Below are positions 62,319 through 64,000 of a stretch of 64,000 nt of DNA, piece by piece (positions within the stretch are counted from its first letter, which is position 1; every line of letters begins with the position of its first letter). The notes beneath the pieces are model-generated. The model ran no database searches and had not been told where the DNA came from. It worked only from the letters and a program-made list of their open reading frames with translations. The stretch covers positions 181,509-245,508 of the forward strand of contig NZ_JAGGPR010000005.1 of the NCBI RefSeq assembly GCF_018613695.1, written 5' to 3'. Both the position numbers and the translations under genes were made by a program. The DNA is from Arthrobacter sp. ISL-95 (GTDB taxonomy: Bacteria > Actinomycetota > Actinomycetes > Actinomycetales > Micrococcaceae).

Positions 62319-63461
62319 CTAGTTGCGGGGTCTGAGCTGCGCGACCATGGGACAGACAAACGGGTCCGTGTTTGAAGACAGACCAACCTTGTTCAAATAG
62401 TTGATCACCAGAGCGTACGACTCGAACAACCCCTTCTCGGTGTAGGGGATGTTCTTCTCTTTGCAGAACTCCATGACAATCTCCCGTGCACGGGCAAGGG
62501 AAGGTCGAGGCATTGAGGGGAAGAGGTGATGCTCGATCTGATAGTTCAGTCCTCCCAGAAGGTTGTCTTTCAACCATGAGGGACGGACGTTTCGTGAGGT
62601 CAGTACCTGTCGTTCAAAGAAGCTGATTTTGGCGTCTTCAGGGATAAGAGGCATCCCTTTGTGGTTGGGAGCAAAAGCGCCGCCCATGAAAAGTCCGAAG
62701 CTCAGCATGAAGGCAAGCCAGAGGATCCCACCGAAGATTGGTCCGAACAAAACCATTAGCAGTGCAATCGGAACTCCCTGCCGGACCACCATCATGGCGA
62801 ACTCCCCGAACCGTCCCTTCAGAGGTTTCCCGTTCTTTCCTTTGCTGAAGATGGCAGCGAATGAGTCAAGGAGAAGGTCGAACCCGGTGAGAGTGAGGAG
62901 GATCGGGAAGAGCCAGCCCTGGTTCTTGGTGATGAATCTTTCCGGGACCGGCTTTGCTTCCATGTCTTCGGTTCTAAACGCAAGAACTCGAATGTGAATG
63001 TCCGGGTCCTTGTGGATTTGGTTAGGCGCACGGTGATGCTGGTTGTGCTTCCTCGTCCAAAATCCATACGAGAGACCAGCGAACAGGTTAGCCGCGATCT
63101 TCCCGTAGAAGTCGTTGCGTTTGTTGGAGAGGAACACCTGCCGGTGGGACGTTTCGTGTGCGATGAATCCGTACTGGGCTGCCGCGATTCCGAGGAGGAC
63201 CACTGGCGGGAGCGCGATTGCCCATGAGGTTCCCGTCGCAGCAATCGTTACGACCAGTGCCCACAGGACTGCCGCCGCCAGCGAGATGATGACGAAACGT
63301 TTGATGTAGAAAGCTGGATTCTTTGCCAGCAAACCTTCATGTTTGATCTTGTCCAGGATTTCGGAATACAAGGTGGAACCCGTGGTCCGGGGTACAGCTT
63401 GGTGACTCATGCCAGGCATGGAAAGCGCTGCAACCCGTTGGGATTGGTCGATCGTCGTCAT
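62319..63461 (-). CDS. Fatty acid desaturase
   Basis: 380 residues with four helices and the three His boxes of membrane desaturases: FIAHETSHRQVF, TRKHNQHHRAPNQIHKDPDI and GGLNYQIEHHLFPSMPRPSL. These ligate the di-iron centre; electrons come from ferredoxin or cytochrome partners not in the window. The arrangement and N-terminus fit the acyl-CoA/phospholipid desaturases (DesA3-like) of actinobacteria, important for membrane fluidity. The MTTIDQSQRV start is close to the usual length. Confidence 0.9.
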   Translation of the reverse strand: MTTIDQSQRVAALSMPGMSHQAVPRTTGSTLYSEILDKIKHEGLLAKNPAFYIKRFVIISLAAAVLWALVVTIAATGTSWAIALPPVVLLGIAAAQYGFIAHETSHRQVFLSNKRNDFYGKIAANLFAGLSYGFWTRKHNQHHRAPNQIHKDPDIHIRVLAFRTEDMEAKPVPERFITKNQGWLFPILLTLTGFDLLLDSFAAIFSKGKNGKPLKGRFGEFAMMVVRQGVPIALLMVLFGPIFGGILWLAFMLSFGLFMGGAFAPNHKGMPLIPEDAKISFFERQVLTSRNVRPSWLKDNLLGGLNYQIEHHLFPSMPRPSLARAREIVMEFCKEKNIPYTEKGLFESYALVINYLNKVGLSSNTDPFVCPMVAQLRPRN

Positions 63462-63800
63462 GGTCCGATTTTAGCGAAAAGTGTTTTTCGGGACCCTTTA
63501 CGCGGCGAACCGAACAGGCACGGCAGCCTCCCTGCAGCCGGGAGCGCGGTGCGAATGTAGACCCAGCTGACGCATGAGTCCCGCACTGAGCAGGTGCCCG
63601 AACTTACCTCTCCGGGTCCGGTGCTGTCACCGACACCGGGGCCTGCAATCTGCCGGCACAGCCCAGACCGGGGCCACTTTCCGGACGGTCATATGCTTTC
63701 AGCTGTGCCCACTGCCGCCGGCCGTTTTAGGGCCTTGCAAGGTCAGGTCAGGTCAGTCCAGGGCAGAGCCCCAAAGGCGACCCAACTGAGAGAGCCCACA
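63462..63800. other. Non-coding stretch upstream of the desaturase and edge promoter
   Basis: No supported gene. A triple GGTCA repeat (GGTCAGGTCAGGTCA, about 63739-63754) is the only noticeable feature; it may be a regulatory repeat or chance. Confidence 0.35.
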
Positions 63801-63806
63801 GGTGAT

Positions 63807-63835
63807 TTGACGAGACTTCAGAGTGTGGCTATATT
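63807..63835 (+). promoter_or_regulatory. Strong sigma70-type promoter firing toward the right edge
   Basis: TTGACG (63807-63812), a 17-base spacer, and TATATT (63830-63835), followed by an A/T-rich start region. It is the best promoter in the window. The 160 bases after it contain no gene, so the transcript is a long leader, possibly for an RNA gene or rRNA operon beyond the edge. Confidence 0.6.
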
Positions 63836-64000
63836 CTTTTCTCGTAAGAAAAGTGAACGGAAGTTCCCCCGACTGAAGTGGTGTAGTTAGCTGTTTTGGG
63901 GGGAAGTACCGTTGCAGTAATACCTGGTCGTCGACAGCTTGAGACGGCCAGTGCAACACCAGCAGTACCGGGCCGTCAAGCAGTAGGAGACGGAAACAGC

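Overview
The window is high-GC chromosomal DNA of a Gram-positive actinobacterium, most likely an Arthrobacter/Paenarthrobacter-type member of the Micrococcaceae. The clues are the codon use, many lipoproteins with -LxxC lipoboxes, a class F sortase, a LANTG surface protein, an actinobacterial RmlC-RmlD fusion, leucine/Lrp-linked keto-acid dehydrogenase genes and frequent GTG/TTG starts behind strong AGGAG-type sites. No rRNA, tRNA, CRISPR array or intact insertion sequence was seen. The family-level placement is an inference from gene content.

Region by region. 1-9.7 kb: an edge-truncated secreted alpha/beta hydrolase, an APC amino-acid permease, a set of small lipoproteins and membrane proteins of unknown role, an ArsR/cation-efflux pair, and a broken GH26 glycosidase. 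9.7-12.5 kb: an SRPBCC protein, the wreck of a KdpE-like response regulator, and a KtrB/TrkH potassium transporter. 12.5-16.2 kb: an unusual envelope operon (two cupredoxin lipoproteins, a 4-TM protein, a CHRD-domain surface protein, a class F sortase, a DUF3558-like lipoprotein) bracketed by two fragments of the same LuxR-type response regulator gene. 16.5-18.1 kb: a secreted hydrolase divergent from a MarR regulator with three evenly spaced 18-bp operators. 18.2-24 kb: a GntR-controlled catabolic operon (TauE/SafE permease, amidohydrolase, MFS transporter, FAH-family hydrolase, PuuE-like deacetylase) probably acting on a cyclic amide/imide or other N-heterocycle. 24.1-29.4 kb: a second copy of the secreted hydrolase, a decayed gene, an acyltransferase and an SGNH hydrolase.

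29.4-49.1 kb is a cell-surface polysaccharide locus: O-antigen-ligase-like protein, LANTG surface protein, DUF4012 protein, UDP-glucose dehydrogenase, polyprenyl glycosylphosphotransferase, three glycosyltransferases, a flippase, a BY-kinase, and dTDP-rhamnose synthesis (RmlA, RmlB, RmlC-RmlD). UDP-glucuronate and dTDP-rhamnose are the implied precursors. Its left part holds decayed galU and vanZ genes, and its units are separated by long perfect hairpins. 49.6-51.8 kb adds WecB (UDP-GlcNAc 2-epimerase), a YdcF/SanA-like protein and an Lrp regulator. 52-55.8 kb is a three-gene E1alpha/E1beta/E2 keto-acid dehydrogenase operon divergent from the Lrp gene.

56-64 kb: accessory genes, including a VOC/HxlR unit with a clear operator, an unknown protein, a frameshifted lipoprotein, an amidase, an RBBP9-like hydrolase divergent from a MerR regulator, an ASCH protein, a fatty acid desaturase with a remnant of a second one behind it, and a strong promoter firing off the right edge.

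Starts were chosen by eye from ribosome-binding sites, signal peptides and overlaps, so many differ from the longest possible reading frame. No similarity search was run.
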